Shown here one piece after another: positions 24,864-35,847 of a stretch of 64,000 nt of DNA. The notes under the pieces are model-generated. The model was not told the origin of the DNA. It ran no database searches and saw only the letters and a program-made list of their open reading frames with translations. Position 1 is the first letter of the stretch. Every line of letters begins with the position of its first letter. Origin of the DNA: Neopestalotiopsis rosae (lineage: Eukaryota > Ascomycota > Sordariomycetes > Amphisphaeriales > Sporocadaceae); assembly GCA_023078685.1 (NCBI GenBank), contig JALGAS010000013.1, forward strand, positions 501,001-565,000, given 5' to 3'. Made by a program: the position numbers and the translations under genes.

Positions 24864-25552
24864 AAATGCAGCGCATCGGGGAATTCAAGTACGAATATTA
24901 CGGACCTGTGCAACTTCACCATGGCAAGTTGCATTTTAATGGTTGTGTGGCTTTATAACTGCCTTCACAGTGACAGCAGCAGGCTCTGAGTTCAATGCGC
25001 TGTCGGCATTGGGAATACGGAATAATGGAATTGTTCCTCGGAGACATGAACAATATTGCGACCACCCGAGGACCCAAAAGACCACAAGTTCGGGAGAATG
25101 CGGCGGGATAACATCTTGGGATCGATTTATTTACTAGAGGCAACTTTCTCTTTGCTTTCACGAAAAGCTGCGAAAACGCAAATAAGCTGGCCGAACCAAC
25201 ATACAACGGATGCAGCGCATAGAAAAGCAAAGAGGTGCCACAAGACCGACTTATTCCCAGATATTCCCTAACCGCAAAATCCGATGTCGCCAAGTTCGGC
25301 CGCCCGTGGGGCCCCGGGTTTATCATTAGCGTCAGGTTGTCTTGAATTATTATGGAGGCTCAACCGAGCATTACTACCAGTGGCACCTGGGGAAGTTCGA
25401 TATAAAAAACGTCACCTTTCTGCTCCGAAAACAGGAGACAGCACAGACACTCAACTCATAATACAAACTCAATTAATTATTTTGAGGATTCCCCGCACTG
25501 TGATATCTTATACCTGGCTTCCCTTTGTTATTGCTCAGTCCACGCGATCACC
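24864..25552. promoter_or_regulatory. Spacer and promoter of the succinyl-CoA synthetase-like fusion
   Basis: 690 bp. Holds the COX19 3' end and the upstream region of the next gene. A TATAAAA-type box (gatataaaaa) lies at 25398-25407, about 150 bp before the ATG at 25553. Nothing else recognised. Confidence 0.35.
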
Positions 25553-28027
25553 ATGATACCCAAGGGGTCCCGTGTAACCCGCATCAATCTGCCGAGGTTT
25601 GCCGGGAGCTGCCGCCGCTCGTTTAGTGACACGCGAGCACTGAACAACTATGACGCTACATTGAAGAACCTCAAGATAGGCAAACACACGCGAGTAATCT
25701 TTCAGGGTTTTACAGGTACAATCCATGACACCACAGAAACGATGTTTGTATCACACACTGAGCACGATTGTAGGCAGACAAGCAACAGCAAATGCCAAAG
25801 AATCGATAGAATGGGGGACCAACATTGTCGGGGGCGTGACCCCAGGTCGTGAGGGCGAGCATCTCGGGCTACCGGTCCTGCCAAGCGTCCGAAAGGCAGG
25901 ATACCACATGATTTCTGGCAAACTTGTGAGGACTAGGGCGCTGACTCCGTGGTACAGGCAATGGAGGCCCTCAAGCCAGATGCTACTGGAATCTATGTCG
26001 CGGCGCACCAGGCCACGGCCGCCATTGAGGAGGCGATTGAGGCTGAAGTCCCACTCATAGTAGCCGTCGCCGAACATATACCTGTGCATGATCTCTTAAG
26101 GGTATGTTGTGTTATATTCCCGGGATACGTATGATCTGAAAGAGGATTAAGCTAAAGCAGGATGGCAGATACACTCCATATTGCGAACGCAGTCTGCATC
26201 CAGACTGGTGGGTGCAAATTCCCCAGGTATCATCTCGTCCGTTGGAAAGTGCAGAATTGGATTTCAGCCACTACCATGTTTCGAGCCTGGCAAAATTGGC
26301 ATAGTTGCGAGGTCGGGAACGCTCAGTTACGAAAGTAGGTATTCAGGTAACGCTGTTTGAAAGTGCACGTCACTCACATGAACGCAGCGGCCGGTTCAAC
26401 TCTGCGATCTGGCCTTGGCCAAAGTATGTGCATCGGTGTAGGCGGCGACATTTTGCCCGGCACTACTCTGGTGGACGGCCTCAAAGTCCTTGCAGAGGAC
26501 GAAGATACCGAAGGCATTGCCTTGGTCGGCGAGATCGGTGGGGTCACTGAATTAGAAGCGGCCGAATGGATCAAAGAATATCGAGCAAAGACGCAAAATC
26601 CAAAGTGAGTAATTCCTATGACATGAACTCAAGATGATAAATACTCATGTAACTCCTAGACCTATCGTGGCCCTCGTTGGAGGTATCAAAGCTGTGCCGG
26701 GTCGCATCATGGGCCATGCGGGTGCCTTTGCCCTCCCTGGGGAGCCGGATGCAACGGAGAAGGTGAAAGCTCTCCAGTCGGCGGGCGCCACCATCATTAA
26801 CCACCCTTCAAGGTTTGGTCCTGCCCTCAAATCGCTACTCGACGGCTCAGCTCCCAGGGGCACTGGTATAGGGTCCGGTGCAGGACAACAGCGCAGAGGG
26901 ATGCACACGCATACACGACGACCAATACTCATGCAGGACCGCATTCTCACCGGGCATACCTCTCAGAAACGATCCATATATCTGAGCCAACAAACGGCTC
27001 TTGACCTTTTACGTGTGCGTGGCATACGTGTCAATGAAGAGTCTATGGGCTCGACCGAACGGCTGCTCGCGGTATCGATCAATCGTAGCACCCGCAACCC
27101 CTGCATTGTTGCCTCTCTTACAAGCGACGCCAAGGATGCGAGTATCTTTGATTTCGAGTATACACGGGGGTCTGCAGACCTGCCCATCGGCCAGATCGCC
27201 GCAGCACTGGGGTTAGACCGCGACTCGACAGAGGCATTAGAACACATCAGCTACCTGCTCAGAGAGCTAGTCGGTCTATTCATCGAGAAGGAGGCATTCC
27301 TCATTGAGACGAGAGTTGTCGAGACGGCAGCCGACGGCGTCGCCGTCTCCCGGGCGCGCCTCGGCCTCGACGACGCGGCCCTCCGGTCCTGCGGGCGGCA
27401 GGGCGACGTGCACGCGCTGCGGGACCTGGACCGCGAGGACCCGGCCGAGGTGGGCGTCGAAAAGGACGGCATCGTCTACATCAAGCTGCCGCAGGAGGAC
27501 GGCGGCAACATTGGCACCCTGGTCAACGGCGCCGGCCTCGCCATGAACACCGTCGACGCCCTGGCGGACGCGGGCGGCCGGGCCGCTAACTTTCTCGATA
27601 CGGGCGGAAAAGCTACCAGTGAGACGGTCAAGAAGAGTTTCGAGGTGATTTTGACAGATCCTAGAGTCAAGGTATGTTCTACATTCTTCCTCATATCGAT
27701 GATTACCCCGTGGTCTCCCTACATGTCGTGGAAACCCAATTTACGACTTTATGGAAAATCCGTGTTATGGACTAACACAAGAACTCTCACCTTTAGTGTA
27801 TATTTGTAAACATCTTTGGCGGACTAACACTCGGAGACATGATTGCACGCGGAGTGGTCATGGCCTTCAAGGATCTACACATGACGGTGCCAGTAGTGGT
27901 CCGCATTCGCGGCACCAACGAGAAGGAAGGCCAGAAGATCATCGCCGAGAGCGGCCTGCCGCTATACGCCTTTGACGACTTTGACGAGGCGGCGGCAAAG
28001 GCCATTGAACTGGTAAATGGGTCATGA
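25553..28027 (+). CDS. Single-chain succinyl-CoA synthetase-like protein: alpha subunit fused to a shortened beta subunit
   Basis: Seven exons: 25553..25715, 25774..25895, 25958..26101, 26169..26334, 26388..26604, 26660..27671 and 27797..28027; 684 aa. Residues 1-35 look like a mitochondrial presequence (Arg-rich, RRSFSDTR). About 36-332 is a complete succinyl-CoA synthetase alpha: VIFQGFTG, GGVTPG, AIEEAIEAEVPLIVAVAEHIP, IGIVARSGTLSYE, GEIGG, and GRIMGHAGAF with the phospho-histidine at His290. A basic linker (335-375) leads to a beta-like part: SQQTALDLLRVRGI, GNIGTLVNGAGLAM, ANFLDTGGKAT and FVNIFGGLTLGDMIARGV. The ATP-grasp part is only about 145 residues against about 240 normally, and its metal-binding residues are altered (see findings). 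Intron 2 has no GT donor; GC-AG is the best fit. True reaction unknown: succinyl-CoA or another acyl-CoA/phosphate exchange, or regulatory. A decayed gene is less likely because the frame is open throughout. Confidence 0.8.
25896..25957 (+). other. Probable GC-AG intron of the fusion gene
   Basis: Joining SVRK (ending 25895) to AMEALKP (from 25958) restores the succinyl-CoA synthetase alpha sequence. The 62-nt gap ends in TACAG with a GCTGAC branch-like site 18 nt upstream, but begins GCAGGA. The only GT donors nearby would leave a 32-nt intron (GTGAGG at 25925) or drop conserved residues (GTCCGA at 25887). Confidence 0.6.
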
Positions 28028-29491
28028 GACGGGGACTGAAATTCTTGTGGCGATGATTATTCATATAGGACAAGCTAGCATTGCATAAGACATTGATAGA
28101 TGTGATCAGTATCGGTTTCCTTGTATCGGAAGAAGCATCCGTGATCTCCAGAGTGGCGATACGCTCAGACGAGACCGTTTTCTGCTGGTCAAGGCCAAAG
28201 TAAAATTCGCAAGTGTAAGTATGATTGTGACTGAGGCTCAAATATAGTCATTGAGTGACGTATCTGGATGACTAAAACTGCATGGTATCAATTTCTGGCA
28301 CTTCAACACCACAACTGATACGCTATAGCAACTCAAGCCTGTGGCGATTTACATAACCAAAAAGGTATTTTCTCATCTTTCCATAAAAGTGAACATCGGC
28401 CCATGGGCGGAAGTAGGGTTATACTATGACTGCTTGTGCTTGGCAGGGGACGCAAAGGACCGAGCACATCACAAGGAACCGCCGCCACGATCAAAGTAGC
28501 AAGTGCTACGCTACCTCGTGACGTTTTCCGCCCCCAAGAAATTTGTATTTTTTCGGTCTCTGGACTGGGTATCTGTCAAAGCAGAAAGAAACATGAAGAA
28601 GAAGATACACGGGGGTCTCGGTTCGGCGTTTCTGGCGGAGGATGCCGTCCGTTTTCCCTTTCAGAGTCTAGATCTTCCCTTTCTGAGAGGTATCCTCTTT
28701 CTGTCTTTTTCAAAAAACTAGTCCACCTAGACAAGGGGTTCAGAAACGGTCCTAGGTGTGCACGTACGGGGAAGAGAGCCTCCTTCTTGATTTGATATGG
28801 GCGATCGAGAGCTAAGCTCGTTAGTATGGTTTCTTTTGTTACGAATCGGCACTCGGGAGGGTATATCGGAGCCCTCTTCTGTTTATATTTCCTTTCTCAG
28901 TTTCAAACATCTTTGTCGTTGTCGAACTCGGTCCGTTGGAAAAATCAGATGGCAGGTACACTAGACAAAAAGAGGCGCCAGCACTTCAAATTTCCTTGAA
29001 GGATCCTCATGATCAGCAACGGTATTTCTACACCTGTTCCCGCTCGACGACGAACCCGTATTCGAAGGGGCCGCCCGCCTTTTTCTCTCAGGAAGACTCC
29101 ATGCGGAATGATACCCTGCAAACATGCCCTTCGGCACTGGACCTCAAACCCATGCTCACCTTATCTTTTCTCTTCTTTCCCTTGGATTTCCTACTTGAGA
29201 AGAAAAACCCCACTGTTGTGTTAGTTCATACAAGCCAAGAATGACTTCGAGGGAGAAGACTCTTGATGGAGATATGGGAGGAGGAAATGAGAAGAGGTCG
29301 TCTGTTGGTGTGACAATCGTGAACTCTGTTGAACAACGTTTAATTGTGGATAAACATTTGGCAAAAAAAAGTGTACTACTGTATGTAAAAGTATGGGGTT
29401 CTTCGGCAGGCAGAGGACCAGGGATTAAATAAGAGAAAAAGGTAGGATCACCCTGCATTTGCAGATGGAGAATATTCTGGCTCCAGTTAGC

Positions 29492-29509
29492 CACACACAC
29501 ACACACACA
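29492..29509. repeat. (CA)9 microsatellite
   Basis: Nine perfect CA units followed by GAGAGGGAGAG, in non-coding DNA. Confidence 0.9.
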
Positions 29510-30820
29510 GAGAGGGAGAGAAAATTGTAGGTAGGTAGCCACACGCGATGCATATTACTCGATTCGGGGGGGAAACATCAGAGAGAGATGATCGTGCACC
29601 ATCCATCTTGCAGGTCCTTCTTTTCACGATTTGCACGATTTGCAAGGGGGCCCCGGAAGATAGTGGACCAATGGCGAGAGTCGCCTCGATTGCAGTCAAC
29701 TGTTCGATTGGGTTATGGGGATGGTTTTTTGTTACTCCACGCCAAGAATGGCTTGCCTTTTTGCCATGCCATGCGCGTGTTGCTTCATTTTAAGAATCTT
29801 AGGACGAATATGGAGAGAATGCGGAACATCCTTGACAGGGGGAGGGCGACTCTTGAAGGGAGAGGGAGAGGCCTTGTTGAGTAGGATCTCGGAGTTAGGA
29901 GTCAGGACTGATGAGATGCGACTGTTTGACTGGTGAGCTTTGGTGAGAGACGGCAAATGCCGCCCAAACCTGCAGATGAGGGTCCGAGATGGTTTCCGGT
30001 TCAGTGTTAGGTGCCCGTTAGTGTACGGCTGGATCCGAGCATGGATTCTCTCACAGAAGGTGAAGAGCGCGCCGAAGAGAAAACAGTAACAGAGGGGAAA
30101 GAGAGGGTATGCGCGGCCAGGGGTTTCATTTCACACCTTGTCCAAAAAAACTACATACCCCAGTCCAAGATCTACTTGTTTCTTGTCTGGTCTTGACTTT
30201 TGAGATTTGACATCTTGACACGTTCCCAGATGCGGACAGACCAGGAAACTCTGTTTGGCAGGCGGCTATCGAGTCTGGCCAAGGGGGAACTCGGGGTGAT
30301 CTTTTTTATGCTTGACCATTGAAGATATGTATGTAATATTGCTACTTAATACTACCACGCGACAATTGAGGTCATAACTCTCGTCTTTGTCTGCGAGAGT
30401 CTTTCTTTGGTCTTCTGCTTCTAGATGAGGCACGGGGGCCGTTGTATACCGAAACAGGCGTGGTGCAGTGTGTGATTTGAGCCACTTATAGCAGTGAGTA
30501 GTCGCGTCGTGATAGAGCAGCATTCAACACAGAGAGAGCTCGGCATTTCCCAGGTTACACAACTGGGTATAAACCAATGCGCATACTTCACTCTGCACGC
30601 ACGCAGCCATGTAATGTAGGAACTTGCATCACATCACGTAGATCCTATAATCGGAGAAAACAGTCGACCAGGACCTTTCTGTTGGCGCCGGCAATGAGAG
30701 CTAGGTATCCAACCAGCCAGCCTCTCTCTCTCTCACACTGTTTGACTAATACAGGAAAAGCAAAGCCAGGATTACTCCTCATTTGGGGACCAACGTGACG
30801 TGAGACGTGAGCAAGATTAT

Positions 30821-30844
30821 GCCTGCCTGCCTGCCTGCCTGCCT
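30821..30844. repeat. (GCCT)6 tetranucleotide repeat
   Basis: Six perfect GCCT units in the long upstream region of the Zn2Cys6 factor. Confidence 0.9.
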
Positions 30845-32329
30845 ACACTCGGAGACATACGACGATAGCCTCGAGCGTTCATGCATCTACATATTTCAGC
30901 GGTATCTGACCACGACGACACGGCAAATTCCATACATCAGGACAGGTTATGCTCGTCGAAATAAGGAATCAAAAGGCAACTTCCGAGATTTGACATGACT
31001 GTGGGCTCCATCGTCTGTGGATTCTGGCCGCGCAAACAAAACGGTTTGCGTTGTCTCAGCCCTACCTACATTTACTATCGCGTACCAACATATAAGACTC
31101 CGGATAACGATGCTGCGACTACCGGTACTAACCACAGTCAGTCTACAAAGTACACTACAGCTTTGATATCTCAACGGTCAAGTCCAGTGTGGGCTAGACA
31201 AAATGCGTACATACTCACCTAGGTTAGGTACCTGAATGGGGTTGGGATCCATTAGCCATTACCTACATAGTGCACTACATAACATACGCAGCGCAGGTCC
31301 TACAAAAAGGTGCTGTCGATCATCCCAAGCCACGCTTCTCCACTCCACTTGCACGCACCCGACGCTTTTGCAGGTGCCCATTTCATTTCCATGCTGGACC
31401 ATATATTTTTTTTTTTTGGACTCCATAGCAAGGGTTTTCTAGTATTTTTCTTTTCTTCTTGGGGCATTTTTCATTCGCTTCTTTTGCTCTCCGTCAAAGC
31501 TGGTCTGCATTACATTTCCTAATCCTATCCTTTTCTTTCCTCTTCCCTTTTATCCCCATATGCGGATCCATCCATATTCGTACATTATCCTTGCTGTTGA
31601 CAACCCGGTTCCCGCTCAACCGTTGTCAGTGCTTATTTCACCCCCCAGCAGCCAATACCTTAGTTTTAGTGGATGTAGCAGGTATTGTATTTTAGTCCTG
31701 GCGTACCACATAGGCAATTGAACTTAGCACATACCTATTGGATGTACCTATCTTAGCTACCGCCAGGTGCGTACTGTATGTATGTAGTGTAGACCCTCAC
31801 TCAGTCAAACCCCCCATGAAAATGGAATCAGCTTGAATGCCGCACAAGTACCCGCATTGACGAAACTCCAGTCGTCCCATACTGATGGCAAAGGCAAGCT
31901 TATCTACTCCGATACGTCTACGTATATAGAAGAAAAAGGAAATCAACTGTCAAGAATTACATTATACAAAGCTGGGTTAGCTAGGTAGTTACCTACAGTC
32001 CCATGGTTTGAATTTTCCGCCCTTGCAATTATTTAGTATCTCAAGGGAGGTACATAGTTCTGATAACTTTTTGGCCCAGCCTGGCTGCTCCTTCTCCTTG
32101 AATGCAAAAAGACGGGATCTCGGCCCTCCCTTTCAAATCGTCTCGTCTGTCGTGACTTGATTATTCGCTTGTTCCCCAGCTTCACCAATCGTAAGCGCAG
32201 GATTCTCCTCCCTCCTACTAGCCCTCTTACCAAGTCCTCCTTCTCCTCCTCCTCCTTCTTCTTCGTCTCTCTTCTCCATTTATTGCTTTGGTGGTGCTGA
32301 AGTACATACTACTTGGTACTTACTTCGTA

Positions 32330-32356
32330 CTGCTGCTGCTAGCTGCTGCTGCTGCT
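32330..32356. repeat. Interrupted CTG/GCT trinucleotide repeat
   Basis: Two blocks of CTG units separated by CTAG, about 315 bp before the transcription-factor ATG; probably inside its 5' leader. Confidence 0.8.
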
Positions 32357-32671
32357 ATTTCCCCCCTCTCAACCCCCAAGGACCGTCTAAAACTAATAAG
32401 GCACAGCACCACATTCGACTCACCACCACCTTTTCTCCAATCCCCCGACTACTCTCCTCGCTTATGTAAAACCCTCGATTTGGGCGTAGACCTCTTGACT
32501 TACGACAGCACACCTCTCGCCTGCTGCTGACACTGACACTGCCCAAAAACCCTCGTCGTCACCGACACAACATCGCCCCAGAGCGGCGTGCTCTACCCCC
32601 ATTTATTCGCAGATTCGCAAGGTTCATTTATTTCCGCTGCTAGCATAGCGCCTGTACTGGCTCTTTGCTTG

Positions 32672-35600
32672 ATGATGATGAGTGCGCCCAACGAACCCCC
32701 GAGTCAAAATGCATCGCGCTCCGACGACGAAAAGGGGAGCGACGGCAGCCCGACTGGCGAAGGATACCCCGAGAATGCGGCGCCGCGACCCATGGGAGGA
32801 AACGCAAATGTCCCCAAGCCCAAGCGATTGGCATGCATGATTTGCAGGAAGAGAAAACTCAAGTGCGACGGTAACAAGCCAAGCTGCAGCACTTGCACGC
32901 GGCTGGGACATTCTTGCGCCTATGATGAAGTCAGGAGAAAGAGCGGCCCCAAGAGAGGCTACGTCAAGGCGCTGGAGGAGAGGTTAAGTGAGTCCGACTG
33001 CTCAAGAGCGCACCTCTGTTTGCTCTATGACCTCCAGTCGTGTACACAGCCCATTGCTGACTCCCGCGATCACTATAGAACAAGTCGAGTCTTTGCTCAA
33101 GACAAACGATGCAGTCCCGCCTGTCCCAGATATCTCAAAGTCCAACGCAGCAGCGGCGGCAGCTGCAGCAGCACCGATGCCACCTACACCCACCGCGTAT
33201 GACAATCGCACTCAGTCGGCACCTGCTGCCAACGGCTTCAATGTTCCGAATCCTTCGATTGCCATTGCCAATGACCGGGACATGGACCGATGGCATTTCA
33301 ACGGCGAGTCGCCGCAAGCCGCCAATGTAGAAGAGTTCAACTTTGCCGGAACTGGAAACATGCCTGGCATGGGCATGGAGAATATGTCCAACCTACCAAA
33401 CAATTTCACGTGGGAAATGATCGGCCTGGGGCTGGAAGAGCCATTACCGCCCCAAGAAACGATTGATGAATTGTACGCATCCAAAATTCTTACCATATAA
33501 ATCTCTGCGGGCACTTCCTATACCGGTAGTGTGTTGGACATAGATGTACTAACCTTTGAATTATAGGCATCAGATTTTCTTTGAGAAAGTACACCCTTCT
33601 ATACCCATGATTCACAAATTCCGATACCTTGCAGCGATGAATTTGTAAGACTCTCCAATTATGACCTTGCGAAGTTTATGCTAACAAAAATTTGATGTAG
33701 AGCTCCAAACCAGAGACCGCCTGTTTGTCTAAGATATGCGATATGGTGTCTTGCATGTTCCATTACGGACAAATTCATGGATCTAAGAGATCTGTTCTAC
33801 CAGCGTGCACGGAAGTATCTCGAGGGAGACTACCAAAAGGGCTATGGTGAACACATGATTTCCGTTGCTCATTGCCAGACTCATGTTCTATTGGCTTCCT
33901 ATGAGTTCAAAATGATGTACTTTCCCAGAGCCTGGATGAGCACGGGATGTGCCGTCCGATTGTCCCAAATGTAAGCGCTGGATCATGTAATTCTTGCATT
34001 TGTGGTGAAATATTAACGGATCTCCAGGATTGGATTACACAGACTAGATGGCTCGGGCCTCGACGTCAAGCAATGTTTACCTCCACCGAGAGACTGGACA
34101 GAAAGAGAAGAAAGACGCCGTACCTTTTGGATGGCGTTTTGTAAAGACCGGTACGCCAGTATCGGCACTGGATGGCCCATGACCATTGACGAGAGAGACA
34201 TCATGACGCATATGCCCTGTTCCGAGGAGGCCTTTGAAATGAGCAGGCCAGAGACCACCTTTACTCTGGCCGAGTCAATGAGTCCATCGGGCGCTGCCAA
34301 GCTTTCGCCCTTTGGCGGCATTGTTCTAATGGCATGTCTCTTTGGTCGCAATCTCATTCATCTACACCGCCCAGATGCTGACGATCGGGACCACGACCTC
34401 AACGGCGAGTTTTGGAAACGGCACAGGAACATGGACAACATTCTGCTCAATACGTCACTCTGCCTCCCCGACCACCTCAAACTGCCGTGTGGCATCGGCA
34501 ATGCAAACGTCATTTTCGTCAATATGAACATTCACACATCGACCATCTGTCTTCATCAAGCAGCAATTTTCAAAGCTGACAAGAACAAGCTGCCAGCCTC
34601 GGTCAGCGCCGAGAGCAAAGTTCGATGCATCACTGCGGCAAATGAAATCGCCAGCATCATGCGCATGATATCTCACCTGGATCTGTCCGCTGTAAGTTGT
34701 CGCTTACTCAACCTACAATGTGTACAGTAGACTAATACCTTTTAGATGAACCCTTTTATCTCATTCTGCTTATACGTTGCTGCACGAGTCTTTGTGCAAT
34801 ATCTGAAAAGCCGGCCGGAAGATAGTCAGACAGTGGACTCGCTGCGCTTCCTGCTATCAGCAATGAATGCGCTGAAGAGGAAAAACCCCCTGACAGAATC
34901 ATTCTTGGTTCAGCTAGACGTGGATCTGGAAGCACTGGGCATGAGGATACCGAAACTCAAGACTGTCTTTCCCAGAAGTGCTGATAGTGTAAGTAACCAT
35001 TTGGTTTATCTTGTAATTTCCCTTGGCTGACACCAAATCACAGCCGTCTGTCAATCCGACCATGGCAGCCAAGATAAGAGCACAAAACTTTGGTACCGAG
35101 CCTTGCGAGAAACGCAACGGGCTCTTGGCATACAAGAACGAATGCCACTTTATGAAGACGACGGGCGACGACGGCAACGCGGCAGCCGCACCAGACCTTG
35201 CACCGCCAAACACAAACTCGGGCATGGGATCCAATACCGACTACAATGCAGCATCCCAAATGTGGATGCAAAACGACCAGCAACAATTACCGACGAGAGA
35301 GCAGAGCACAGTACCCGACACGGGCTCGCGAGGCATGGCACAACAACCCATGATGTTCCACGCAGCCCACCCATCGCGCACAGGCTACGTTGATGCGTCA
35401 AGTAGCGGGACCAATGCCATGTCGGCATCACCGCACCCAGACAACTCCTCCGACCGTCCGACGCCCAACTCCAGCTCCGCCTCGGAACACCGCAACGGCA
35501 CCTCGGGTCGCACCTCGTTCGACGCAAGCCCCATTGGCGTGGGACCAGCCCAGCAGCAGCACATGACTACTCAGGCTGAGGTGGATGCAGCGACGGCCGC

Positions 35601-35847
35601 CTTCTTTTCAGAATCAAACCAATTCAATATGAACAACCCGACCCTTAATATGACCGCTAACCGTGGCTTTGGCATGCCCGAGACCTTGCCTGACGGCTCG
35701 AGCCACGGATTTGGCATGCAAGACGCGTGGAACATGATGCCGGGGCAGACGACGGGCATGACACCCGTAGCAGACGGGGTGCTCCGACATCTCATGGAGA
35801 TGCCACCCATGGACGCCATGGATCTGGGCTGGGAGCAAGGTCAGTAG
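32672..35847 (+). CDS. Zn(II)2Cys6 transcription factor with fungal-specific regulatory domain
   Basis: Seven exons: 32672..32987, 33079..33472, 33567..33644, 33701..33970, 34028..34691, 34746..34988 and 35044..35847; 922 aa. Seen: a binuclear zinc cluster with Cys55, 58, 65, 72, 75 and 82 (C-x2-C-x6-C-x6-C-x2-C-x6-C) in KRLACMICRKRKLKCDG. A linker (SGPKRGYVKAL) leads to a coiled coil joined across intron 1 (ALEERL|KQVESLLKTND). An alanine run follows. The fungal-trans middle homology region begins HQIFFEKVHPSIPMIHKFRY and has WMSTGCAVRLSQM and RRTFWMAFCKDRY. A long Asn/Gln/Met/Gly/Ser-rich C-terminus probably activates transcription. All junctions keep frame and branch sites are clear (GTACTAACC in intron 2). 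The first of three tandem ATGs is taken as start; the upstream frame begins with GTG. Target genes unknown. Confidence 0.88.

Larger units (their letters stand above)
28028..32671. other. 4.6 kb non-coding region upstream of the Zn2Cys6 regulator
   Basis: No gene supported. Holds a (CA)9 tract at 29492-29509, a CT run at 30721-30735, (GCCT)6 at 30821-30844, many ACCTACCTA/TAGGTAGG tetramer clusters, and CTG runs at 32330-32356. From 31300 on it is C/T-rich like a long promoter or 5' leader. Open frames here are below 130 codons without bias. Confidence 0.4.

Noticed and set aside
25925..25956. GTGAGG...TACAG as the second intron of the fusion gene
   Set aside because: Only 32 nt, too short for splicing, and would leave unrelated residues in a conserved region.
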